Positions 53,484 through 63,281 of a stretch of DNA of 64,000 nt are shown here, in pieces (the stretch's first letter is position 1; each line of letters opens with the position of its first letter). The stretch comes from Symsagittifera roscoffensis. Its lineage: Eukaryota; Xenacoelomorpha; Acoela; Convolutidae. Below the pieces are notes generated by a model, which worked only from the letters and a program-made list of their open reading frames with translations, was not told the origin of the DNA and did not search any database. The DNA lies in the NCBI RefSeq assembly GCF_963678635.1, contig NC_087062.1, forward strand, positions 20,573,789-20,637,788, written 5' to 3'. A program made the translations under genes and the position numbers.

Positions 53484-55334
53484 ATGAAAAATTACAATGA
53501 ACTAAGTGACAACAAACAAGTGTGTATAGTTCCAAATCCTAATAGTCAAAGTGCTGCTGTTTTAGGAAGATCCTTCTCGATAACGAAGAGCGGCCTCTGC
53601 GTCAGTGTCTTGTTGAATACTCTTGATATACCTATCACGATACAGAGAGGGAGGAAACTGGGATATGCTTTACCGGTTAAAACCCGATATGAAGCAACTG
53701 AGAACTCAAAACAAAATGAAGTTGTTGATTGTCCCAATCATAGGGACAAAATTTGTATCTTGAGACGATTGCAGAAAATAAAAGATTCTTCAGGTCTTGT
53801 TAAATCACTTAAGTCAGAGACGGACGATGGGCTGTCGAGCTGTTCGAACTTTCCAGAGCGGCCCACAGTAGATGAAATACAAACTGATAAACCGGTTCTG
53901 CCCGAGATTGAACATTTGAGGGGCAAACTGGAAGATGAACAGCTCGAAGCCATCAAGGACGTACTAGAGCGGAACGAAGAAGTTTTTTCGAGGCATAAAG
54001 CGGATATCGGGTGTTGTTATTTTGTTGAGCATGAAATAGAACTTAAGGAGAACGCGGTACCGCATAGGGAGGGGGCGAGGCGCATGACCCCACACAAATC
54101 GGAGGCGTGTAGAAAAGAAATCGAGACGTTACTAGAGTATGACATGATAGAACCATCCAAGTCACCGTGGGCGTGTGGAGTAGTGATGGCCAAAAAGAAA
54201 GGCGACCAGTTGAGGTTTTGTTGTGACTTTCGATACCTGAACTCCGTCACGGTGAAGGATGCCTATCCCATACCTAGGATTGATGAGAGCCTCTCGAAGT
54301 TAGGTGATGCAAAATTTTTACGACTCTTGATTTAGGCTCGGCCTTTTGGCAGGTACCACTAAGGAAGTAGGACAGGGACAAGACAGGGTTCGCCTGCGAG
54401 TTGGGTCTGTTTCAATGGAAACGGATGCCGTTTGGACTTTGCCATGCCACAGCCACATTTCAGCGGTTGATGGCACACGCGCTGATAGGCGTGACGAAGA
54501 AGTATGGCAACCTGGCAATGTGCTACGTGGATGAAGTGGTGATAGCGACGCCCACACTAGAGGACCACATTGAGAGACTTGACGAAGTATTTGCGTGTAT
54601 GAAGAGCAAACCATCAAAGTGTGAGATACTCAAGGACTCGATAAAATACTTGGGCAGGATGGTGGACAAACACGGCATCAGACCAGATCCAGACGCAGTA
54701 GAGGCAGTTCTAACTTGGAAATCGCCGAAAACGGAACACCAATTGATGAGCTTTCTGGGTTTTGCTAACTATTATAGAGAGTTCATCAAAGGCTATGCGG
54801 ACAAGGTATACCCGATGCAACAATTAATGAGACACAAGGGCAAGAAGTTCACGTGGAACAACGCAGCAGAAGAGTCATTCCAGAGAATAAAGAAAGAGCT
54901 ATGTGAGGCACCTCTACTGGGTATGCCGACTGAGAAAGGGATGTACGTGCTGGACACGGATGCGTCGGTAGTCGCGATTTCTGGGATTCTCCATCAAGAA
55001 CAAGAATGGAATGGGAAGACAGTCTTGAGACCAATAGCGTACGGGATACGGGAGCAAAGTCCTGAGTGACACGGAAATGAAGTACGGGGCACCGAAAGCA
55101 GAGATGTTCGCGGTGGTTACCTTTGTCGAGAAATACAGGGCATACCTGGGCAGTGAGCCATTCAAGTTGCGAGTCGACAACCGAGCACTGAGCTGGCTGA
55201 AAACGTACTCAATGGACCAAAGTTACATTGGGAGGTGGATAGTTCGGCTGGACGGATACAACATGATAATTGAGCATAGAACACGAGATAAACATCAGAA
55301 TGCCGACAGCTTGAGTAAGAAGACGGAGTTCTAA
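53484..55334 (+). pseudogene. pol: Protease-RT connector, RT and RNase H, first copy, B-plus
   Basis: 53484-54335 covers the connector and RT fingers (WACGVVMAKKKGDQLRFCCD). A frame change at 54315-54325 and a TAG at 54368-54370 interrupt the region of the first catalytic Asp. 54401-55069 carries RMPFGLCHATATFQR and CYVDEVVIATP: the second Asp of YVDD is Glu here (54533-54535), which is expected to cripple polymerisation. RNase H (VLDTDASVVAISG, VDNRALSWLK) is interrupted by a 7-base duplication (ATACGGG, near 55045) and ends at TAA 55332-55334. The second copy keeps YVDD and lacks the 7-base insert. Confidence 0.9.
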
Positions 55335-55391
55335 GAGAGACAAGAGCAAAGAGAGGCAGACAGACCTGAAATCAAAGATGGCTTCTCCTTC

Positions 55392-56711
55392 ATGGACAAG
55401 GAAACGTACGACAGTCTTCCACTCACGAGATGGCTGGACAAATCAGGCAAACCGATTGAAGATCATCCTGAATTACCTAAAGAACCTCCAGAAAAGACCA
55501 TCTTGAAGAAGAGCAGAAGGATTCCGATAGAGATAATACTCAACTCGAAGATCGTGAGGGAGACGCTCAAGGCAAAAGGCTATGATCTTAACCAGGTAGA
55601 AGCAGGAACTGCACAGATAGATGATGACTTAATGAGGTTGCTCGAGAAACTATCAGATGATAAGCCCGTGATCCAAGAGGAGGGTCAAGAGGAACCGGAA
55701 GTCACCATACTTCGGAGAAAAGAAACAGTGAACAATACTGACTCCTCAAGAGGAAGCGTCACTGACAGCAAAGATGTCGTGCGGTCACTAGTTGACAAAA
55801 TCCCCGAAAACATTCTGGAGCAGACCAAGGTTAGGAAAAAGAAAGTGACGTTCAAAGAAGATACTGAACACCTGGGACTAGGTCAAGAGTCCGAGGAGTG
55901 TTCCATGTTCACGGAAGAAGAAACCGGAGAAGGAAAATTGTCCGGGGAGCGAGAAGGATGGGATGAAGACTCGGATGAGAGCAGCGAAAACCAAGACAGT
56001 CTGTGCATGATATTGGCGGAAGAGAAGACAAGGCACCACGACAGGGAGTTACAGACGGATTCATCTTCAGGAACGTACAATCTGGACATACAGGAGATAC
56101 GAGGTGGTGAAGAACTTGAGAAAATTGCGGTTTCAAGGAAGCCATTCAGGGAACTATCATGCAACTCAAACGTCAGAACGAATCTGGTGCCAGAAGATGA
56201 TATGAAAATCGTGAAAAGGATGATATGCCTGAAGCTGAGTGATGACATCCACAACCCTGGTGAGATGAATGGACAGATCATGGCGCTAAAGGAGCATGTC
56301 AAGGCGAGATACAGGCTGTCAGACCTAATAAGAGCCCAAAAGAATGACAAAATGATAAGTAACCTCTCCAAATGGATCCAGTCGGGGGTCAAGGAGAAGG
56401 GGGAGCTCGAGGAAGACAGCTACAAGATCTTGAGCCAGTTCTACAAAGAAAAGAAAGACTTACTCTACCACACAGCTTATGGGGTGGTAGCATGCAAGAG
56501 GAAAGATGAGGAGAAGATATTACACAAACACAACCTCATCATACTACCACAATTGTATCAAATGGAGGTGCTTTTCAGATCGCACGACCAGATGGGGCAC
56601 CAGGGGATAGATAAAGTACAACAAAGGATACTTCACAGGTTTGATTGGCCAGGAATGAGAAAAGCCTGCGAGAGATGGGTGAATGCCTGCCTGGCATGCC
56701 TCCAGGTATAA
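55392..56711 (+). pseudogene. Tether and integrase zinc domain, first copy, B-plus
   Basis: Begins MDKETYDSLPLTRWLDKSGK, in frame with RNase H apart from the TAA at 55332. The acidic tether holds KLSGEREGWDEDSDE and ends VKARYRLSDLIRAQKNDKM. The HHCC domain follows: VLFRSHDQMGHQGIDKVQQR and WVNACLACLQV. TAA at 56709-56711 replaces a Lys codon of B-minus just after the zinc domain. The integrase core continues in the same frame. Confidence 0.88.
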
Positions 56712-56723
56712 GACCCAAGGAAG

Positions 56724-57425
56724 ATGAAGTTTCCCCTCAAGTCCGTCGAGAGCTCAGAGTTCAATGAAGTGGTGCAGATAGACCATCAAAAAATCTGCAT
56801 GACGGAGTCGGGATATAACCAGATACTGGTCATAATAGATCACTTCACAAAGTTGGCGGAAGCGGTTCCGTGCCAGACAGCCTCGGCCGAGGAGACATGT
56901 GATCATCTGATAACGCATTGGATATCGCGGTATGGTTGTCCAATGACATTCCAGTCGGACAACGGCAAAGCTTTTGTGGGGGACTTGACGAAAGAATTGA
57001 TGAGGAGATCGCACATTGCTCAAGCACACTCGACAACCTACCATCCACAGACCAACGGGTTGGTAGAGAGACAGAACAGGACGCTGGTCAACATGTTAAG
57101 GGTGTACTGCTCAAGATACATGACGGACTGGGATAAATACCTGCCAAAGGTAGTAGGGGCCTACAACAGTACACAGCACTCAACGACGGGCATCAGTCCC
57201 TTCATGATGTTGACGGGCAGGGAGAGATCAATGCCTCTGACATTCTTCTACCCGGAATACGAGGGGAAAAGGACGTCGCCTCAGGCATACGTGAAAGAAG
57301 CGATCAAAAGACAACAGGAGTTAAACGAGCTATGCAGGAGGAACACGGCGCAAGCGCAAATGAGGCAACGCAGAAAATATGACGAAAAAATATTACAGGC
57401 AAAGCCATATGAAGTGGGCCAATAG
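56724..57425 (+). pseudogene. Integrase catalytic core, first copy, B-plus
   Basis: The D,D,E residues are present: VQIDHQKICM, SDNGKAFVGDL, GLVERQNRTL, with TTYHPQTNG before the Glu. The frame ends in TAG at 57423-57425, where the second copy has Tyr (GQYVWV). The 5' neighbour stop at 56709 separates it from the zinc domain. It is one of two integrase cores in this element. Confidence 0.92.
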
Positions 57426-58190
57426 GTGTGGGTCTTCCAAAATGTCATACCGCCCAAGGGAACAAAGAAACTACTCAAGAAGTGGAGGGGACCATTCATG
57501 ATAACGGAAGTTCATCAACAAGGACGGTTCTACCGCTTGAGTACTGGGCGAGCGGCACATTATGAAAATCTGAAGCCTCACGTCCCGTCCCCGGAGGATT
57601 GGTGCATACCGAAGGACATGGAGGGTCTCGAGTACCTGGTGGTAGAGCCAGCGTGTGAAGTGAATGAAAAAGGCACCAGAGAGAAAAATGATGGTAATGA
57701 GAACTTGAGTTTGGACGACAATGAAAAGATAGAGGTGGAGTCTGAAGCAGGATCGTTTGTAGAAGAAGACTGGAACGACCCGGAGCAAGATGAACAGCTC
57801 GAAGCCATCAAGGACGTACTAGAGCGGAACGAAGAAGTTTTTTCGCGGCATAAAGCGGATATCGGGTGTTGTAATTTTGTTGAGCATGAAATAGAACTTG
57901 AGGAGCACGCGGTACCGCATAGGGAGGGGGCGAGGCGCATGACCCCACACAAATCGGAGGCGTGTAGAAAAGAAATCGAGACGTTACTAGAGTATGACAT
58001 GATAGAACCATCCAAGTCACCGTGGGCGTGTGGAGTAGTGATGGCCAAAAAGAAAGGCGACCAGTTGAGGTTTTGTTGTGACTTTCGATACCTGAACTCC
58101 GTCACGGTGAAGGATGCCTATCCCATACCTAGGATTGATGAGAGCCTCTCGAAGTTAGGTGATGCAAAACTTTTACGACTCTTGATTTAG
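57426..58190 (+). CDS. Chimeric ORF: GPY/F module fused to RT fingers at the duplication junction
   Basis: The frame reads VFQNVIPPKGTKK, LLKKWRGPFMITEVHQQGRF, and the start of the acidic linker (VEEDWNDPEQD). It then jumps at 57787-57793 into EQLEAIKDVLERNEEVFSRH, the RT-fingers region, and on to WACGVVMAKKKGDQLRFCCD. The 3855 bp unit is a multiple of three, so the fusion is in frame. It ends at 58190 by the same frame change that breaks the first copy. It is a by-product of the duplication, not a designed fusion. Confidence 0.85.
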   Translation: MWVFQNVIPPKGTKKLLKKWRGPFMITEVHQQGRFYRLSTGRAAHYENLKPHVPSPEDWCIPKDMEGLEYLVVEPACEVNEKGTREKNDGNENLSLDDNEKIEVESEAGSFVEEDWNDPEQDEQLEAIKDVLERNEEVFSRHKADIGCCNFVEHEIELEEHAVPHREGARRMTPHKSEACRKEIETLLEYDMIEPSKSPWACGVVMAKKKGDQLRFCCDFRYLNSVTVKDAYPIPRIDESLSKLGDAKLLRLLI

Positions 58191-58200
58191 GCTCGGCCTT

Positions 58201-59182
58201 TTGGCAGGTACCACTAAGGAAGTAGGACAGGGACAAGACAGGGTTCGCCTGCGAGTTGGGTCTGTTTCAATGGAAACGGATGCCGTTTGGACTTTGCCAT
58301 GCCACAGCCACATTTCAGCGGTTGATGGCACACGCGCTGATAGGCGTGACGAAGAAGTATGGCAATCTGGCAATGTGCTACGTGGATGACGTGGTGATAG
58401 CGACGCCCACACTAGAGGACCACATTGAGAGACTTGACGAAGTATTTGCGTGTATGAAGAGCAAACCATCAAAGTGTGAGATACTCAAGGACGCGATAAA
58501 ATACTTGGGCAGGATGGTGGACAAACACGGCATCAGACCAGATCCAGACGCAGTAGAGGCAGTTCTAACTTGGAAATCGCCGAAAACGGAACACCAATTG
58601 ATGAGCTTTCTGGGTTTTGCTAACTATTATAGAGAGTTCATCAAAGGCTATGCGGACAAGGTATACCCGATGCAACAATTAATGAGACACAAGGGCAAGA
58701 AGTTCACGTGGAACAACGCAGCAGAAGAGTCATTCCAGAGAATAAAGAAAGAGCTATGTGAGGCACCTCTACTGGGTATGCCGACTGAGAAAGGTATGTA
58801 CGTGCTGGACACGGATGCGTCGGTAGTCGCGATTTCTGGGATTCTCCATCAAGAACAAGAATGGAATGGGAAGACAGTCTTGAGACCAATAGCGTACGGG
58901 AGCAAAGTCCTGAGTGACACGGAAATGAAGTACGGGGCACGGAAAGCAGAGATGTTCGCGGTGGTTACCTTTGTCGAGAAATACAGGGCATACCTGGGCA
59001 GTGAGCCATTCAAGTTGCGAGTCGACAACCGAGCACTGAGCTGGCTGAAAACGTACTCAATGGACCAAAGTTACATTGGGAGGTGGATAGTTCGGCTGGA
59101 CGGATACAACATGATAATTGAGCATAGAACACGAGATAAACATCAGAATGCCGACAGCTTGAGTAAGAAGACGGAGTTCTAA
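58201..59182 (+). pseudogene. pol: RT and RNase H, second copy, B-plus
   Basis: 58256-59182 is open for 308 codons: RMPFGLCHATATFQR, CYVDDVVIATP (catalytic Asp pair intact, 58385-58390), VLDTDASVVAISG, VDNRALSWLK. The TAG at 58223-58225 and the TAA at 59180-59182 are the same lesions as in the first copy. It is better preserved than the first copy in the YVDD and RNase H regions. Confidence 0.9.
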
Positions 59183-59239
59183 GAGAGACAAGAGCAAAGA
59201 GAGGCAGACAGACCTGAAATCAAAGATGGCTTCTCCTTC

Positions 59240-60563
59240 ATGGACAAGGAAACGTACGACAGTCTTCCACTCACGAGATGGCTGGACAAATCAGGCAAAC
59301 CGATTGAAGATCATCCTGAATTACCTAAAGAACCTCCAGAAAAGACCATCTTGAAGAAGAGCAGAAGGATTCCGATAGAGATAATACTCAAGTCGAAGAT
59401 CGTGAGGGAGACGCTCAAGGCAAAAGGCTATGATCTTAACCAGGTAGAAGCAGGAACTGCACAGATAGATGATGACTTAATGAGGTTGCTCGAGAAACTA
59501 TCAGATGATAAGCCCGTGATCCAAGAGGAGGGTCAAGAGGAACCGGAAGTCACCATACTTCGGAGAAAAGAAACAGTGAACAATACTGACTCCTCAAGAG
59601 GAAGCGTCACTGACAGCAAAGATGTCGTGCGGTCACTAGTTGACAAAATCCCCGAAAACATTCTGGAGCAGACCAAGGTTAGGAAAAAGAAAGTGACGTT
59701 CAAAGAAGATACTGAACACCTGGGACTAGGTCAAGAGTCCGGGGAGTGTTCCATGTTCACGGAAGAAGAAACCGGAGAAGGAAAATTGTCCGGGGAGCGT
59801 GAAGGATGGGATGAAGACTCGGATGAGAGCAGCGAAAACCAAGACAGTCTGTGCATGATATTGGCGGAAGAGAAGACAAGGCACCACGACAGGGAGTTAC
59901 AGACGGATTCATCTTCAGGAACGTAAAATCTGGACATACAGGAGATACGAGGTGGTGAAGAACTTGAGAAAATTGCGGTTTCAAGGAAGCCATTCAGGGA
60001 ACTATCATGCAACTCAAACGTCAGAACGAATCTGGTGCCAGAAGATGATATGAAAATCGTGAAAAGGATGATATGCGTGAAGCTGAGTGATGACATCCAC
60101 AACCCTGGTGAGATGAATGGACAGATCATGGCGCTAAAGGAGCATGCATGTCAAGGCGAGATACAGGCTGTCAGACCTAATAGGAGCCCAAAAGAATGAC
60201 AAAATGATAAGTAACCTCTCCAAATGGATCCAGTCGGGGGTCAAGGAGAAGGGGGAGCTCGAGGAAGACAGCTACAAGATCTTGAGCCAGTTCTACAAAG
60301 AAAAGAAAGACTTACTCTACCACACAGCTTATGGGGTGGTAGCATGCAAGAGGAAAGATGAGGAGAAGATATTACACAAACACAACCTCATCATACTACC
60401 ACAATTGTATCAAATGGAGGTGCTTTTCAGATCGCACGACCAGATGGGGCACCAGGGGATAGATAAAGTACAACAAAGGATACTTCACAGGTTTGATTGG
60501 CCAGGAATGAGAAAAGCCTGCGAGAGATGGGTGAATGCCTGCCTGGCATGCCTCCAAGTATAA
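59240..60563 (+). pseudogene. Tether and integrase zinc domain, second copy, B-plus
   Basis: 59240-59926 repeats the acidic tether and stops at a TAA (59924-59926) where the first copy has Tyr. A 4-base insertion near 60146 (CATGCATG for CATG) shifts the frame; 60144-60563 then carries VKARYRLSDL and the HHCC domain (HDQMGHQG, ACLACLQV) to the TAA shared with copy one. The lesions at 59924 and 60146 arose after the duplication. Confidence 0.88.
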
Positions 60564-60575
60564 GACCCAAGGAAG

Positions 60576-62123
60576 ATGAAGTTTCCCCTCAAGTCCGTCG
60601 AGAGCTCAGAGTTCAATGAAGTGGTGCAGATAGACCATCAAAAAATCTGCATGACGGAGTCGGGATATAACCAGATACTGGTCATAATAGATCACTTCAC
60701 AAAGTTGGCGGAAGCGGTTCCGTGCCAGACAGCCTCGGCCGAGGAGACATGTGATCATCTGATAACGCATTGGATATCGCGGTATGGTTGTCCAATGACT
60801 TTCCAGTCGGACAACGGCAAAGCTTTTGTGGGGGACTTGACGAAAGAATTGATGAGGAGATCGCACATTGCTCAAGCACACTCGACAACCTACCATCCAC
60901 AGACCAACGGGTTGGTAGAGAGACAGAACAGGACGCTGGTCAACATGTTAAGGATGTACTGCTCAAGATACATGACGGACTGGGATAAATACCTGCCAAA
61001 GGTAGTAGGGGCCTACAACAGTACACAGCACTCAACGACGGGCATCAGTCCCTTCATGATGTTGACGGGCAGGGAGAGATCAATGCCTCTGACATTCTTC
61101 TACCCGGAATACGAGGGGAAAAGGACGTCGCCTCAGGCATACGTGAAAGAAGCGATCAAAAGACAACAGGAGTTAAGCGAGCTATGCAGGAGGAACACGG
61201 CGCAAGCGCAAATGAGGCAACGCAGAAAATATGACGAAAAAATATTACAGGCAAAGCCATATGAAGTGGGCCAATACGTGTGGGTCTTCCAAAATGTCAT
61301 ACCGCCCAAGGGAACAAAGAAACTACTCAAGAAGTGGAGGGGACCATTCATGATAACGGAAGTTCATCAACAAGGACGGTTCTACCGCTTGAGTACTGGG
61401 CGAGCGGCACATTATGAAAATCTGAAGCCTCACGTCCCGTCCCCGGAGGATTGGTGCATACCGAAGGACATGGAGGGTCTCGAGTACCTGGTGGTAGAGC
61501 CAGCGTGTGAAGTGAATGAAAAAGGCACCAGAGAGAAAAATGATGGTAATGAGAACTTGAGTTTGGACGACAATGAAAAGATAGAGGTGGAGTCTGAAGC
61601 AGGATCGTTTGTAGAAGAAGACTGGAACGACCCGGAGCAAGATGAGGTGCCAAAGTGGATGGAGCCAGATCGACCAATACCACCGGGAACCAGGACTGGC
61701 AATCGTAAACGGACCGGCATGAGGTACAACAGATACGGGGATGACTTCTTGATCGATAAGATACAGCCAGACAAATTGGGCGAGGAACTACTGAGTGCAG
61801 GCGAACTGGAAGCCGAAGAGGAATGGCAGGTCATTGACGATGGTGGACACTATCCGCAGGAAGACTACTCGACGCCAGAATTGGAGACGGATCTCGATCA
61901 GAGTGAGATAGAGAGGAGGGAGAACACGAACTTGAGGATACTAGAGTGGATGCGCGATGTCAAAGACGAGAGCCGCGAAGGACAAAGCATTCAACAAGTC
62001 GACGTATCATCGGCAAATTATATGAAGGCAGTTGACCCTCTTTTCGGATGGACGGCAACAGACAGGCCATTGGACATTCCTCCGGACAATTCAGACCCGA
62101 CAACATCGACGATACGTCGATAA
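60576..62123 (+). pseudogene. Integrase core, GPY/F and acidic linker, second copy, B-plus
   Basis: A 515-codon open frame: integrase D,D,E (VQIDHQKICM, SDNGKAFVGDL, GLVERQNRTL), then GQYVWVFQNVIPPKGTKK, LLKKWRGPFMITEVHQQGRF (GPY/F), RLSTGRAAHYENLKPH, and the full linker (TNLRILEWMRDV). It is the longest intact integrase plus C-terminal region in the window. The frame is lost at about 62105 by an indel in ACATCGACGATACGTCGATA; the macro-like domain continues in the frame open from 62048. The linker's extreme acidity and low conservation point to a flexible spacer. Confidence 0.92.
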
Positions 62124-62746
62124 ATATTTTTGTCCGGGGAGTGGGGGTAGGACTTACCCACAGCAAAAATTTGATGATAAAGAAGCTCAAGGAAGTGAGA
62201 GAAACAAGCGAATTGGAACTGGAAGAAGAAGAGCCAGAGCCTATCATAGGTCGGAATTTCAAAACGAAATTTGAAATACCCAATGAGTACTCGGAAAACA
62301 TCAGGATAACGGATAGCGACTTCATCCTGTCAAACAGAACTAGCGCGATCTGCATCACGGCGGACATGAGTTTCAAATCAAGATTGGAAGCTGACTTCAA
62401 AAGAGAGTACCAGAACGTGGAGTTTCTGTTCAGACAGAGACCAGGACTGGGAGGGATGGCAGCGCTTCCACCATCAGTAGCACAAGTCCCGGGCAAATAT
62501 CTGTGCTTCCTAGTGACGAGGGTCAATGACAGGAACACAATTGATCCCGAACACGTGATGTTGGCACTAACAAGACTACGAGACTTCATGATTGAAAGAG
62601 GAATAACGGAGGTCTCAATGCCGGTGTATGACCCAAACAGGGGCAAACTGAGCTCAAGGGAATTGTACGCTATCCTACATGTAGTCTTCGCGGAAACTGA
62701 GATAATGGTGTATCTGCACAAAAAATACTACTTGAGCATCGCCTGA
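62111..62746 (+). CDS. Linker end and macro-like domain, B-plus
   Basis: Reads SINIFVRGVGVGLTHSKN, then RNFKTKFEIPNEYSENIR and the macro-like domain: ITDSDFILSNRTSAICIT, ADMSFKSRLEADFKREYQNV, PGLGGMAALPPSVAQVP, KYLCFLVTRV, LALTRLRDFMIERGITEVSM, YDPNRGKLSSREL, HVVFAETEIMVYLHKKYYLS. No break occurs between linker and domain, which shows that the domain is the true C-terminus of Pol and not a separate gene. The sequence is the best copy for structure prediction. Ends TGA at 62744-62746. Confidence 0.7.
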   Translation, partial: DTSINIFVRGVGVGLTHSKNLMIKKLKEVRETSELELEEEEPEPIIGRNFKTKFEIPNEYSENIRITDSDFILSNRTSAICITADMSFKSRLEADFKREYQNVEFLFRQRPGLGGMAALPPSVAQVPGKYLCFLVTRVNDRNTIDPEHVMLALTRLRDFMIERGITEVSMPVYDPNRGKLSSRELYAILHVVFAETEIMVYLHKKYYLSIA

Positions 62747-62817
62747 GTTGGGGACACGGGGGTCTCGAGTTGGGCGTGAGGGAGGAGTCTTGAGTTAGGT
62801 ACTGGGGTGCGGCACAG

Positions 62818-63032
62818 GTAAAGGGATCTTAAGACGCGATTGGCATGACAATTGAATTTTAGAAGAATTAACGGTGCTAAAACATAAAATAAACCTGCAT
62901 GCTTTTAAGGAAATTCCAATTGAATTGTGTTAAGTGAAATGAAAATGATAAGATTTTAACCATACTGGTAAAAGGGGGGTTTCTAGGTTAGGAACATGAC
63001 ATGTTAAGTCTTAATATGGTTTCTGTTTTCAG
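62818..63032 (+). other. Putative intron before the SGNH gene, B-plus
   Basis: CACAG|GTAAAG at 62818 and TTCTGTTTTCAG|ATC ending at 63032 give a 215-base intron. The same sites occur in B-minus (212 bases). It lies wholly between the Pol stop and the SGNH ATG. Confidence 0.5.
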
Positions 63033-63160
63033 ATCAAGTTTGAAAAACAAAGTTGAAAAATCCCACTATACTTAAGCGAGAGACAGAAAGGGAAATCTTG
63101 ATTGAACTCGCGACAATCGACACCTGCAGCAAGTATTTGCAAGGGAACATTTCTAGAGAA

Positions 63161-63260
63161 TTCTTGAGTTGGGTAATACTTGAGTCGGTAAGGTAATTCT
63201 TGAGCTGGTTAATACTTGAGTCGGTAAGGTAATTCTTGAGCTGGTTAATACATACTTGAA
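63161..63260 (+). repeat. 36 bp tandem repeat in the SGNH leader, B-plus
   Basis: Units start at 63161, 63197 and 63233 with TTCTTGAGCTGGTTAATACT. B-minus has an unrelated 19-20 bp repeat at this place; both are rich in CTTGAG. Confidence 0.85.
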
Positions 63261-63281
63261 TACATCCCGAAGTCACAGAGA

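Larger units (their letters stand above)
53939..61645 (+). repeat. 3.85 kb tandem duplication within pol B-plus
   Basis: Units are 53939-57793 (3855 bp) and 57794-61645 (3852 bp). AAGATGA occurs at 53932, at the junction (57787) and at 61639, so the join has 7 bp of microhomology. Apart from a 7-base insert in unit 1 and a 4-base insert (CATG, near 60146) in unit 2, the units differ by scattered substitutions only. It spans RT through GPY/F and part of the linker. Confidence 0.95.

Noticed and set aside
12544-62123. Reassigned stop codon or systematic readthrough, because many breaks are in-frame stops
   Set aside because: TAA, TAG and TGA all occur, and aligned copies have different sense codons at these sites (Lys, Tyr, Trp, Gly and others). 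Frameshifts are also frequent. This is ordinary decay.
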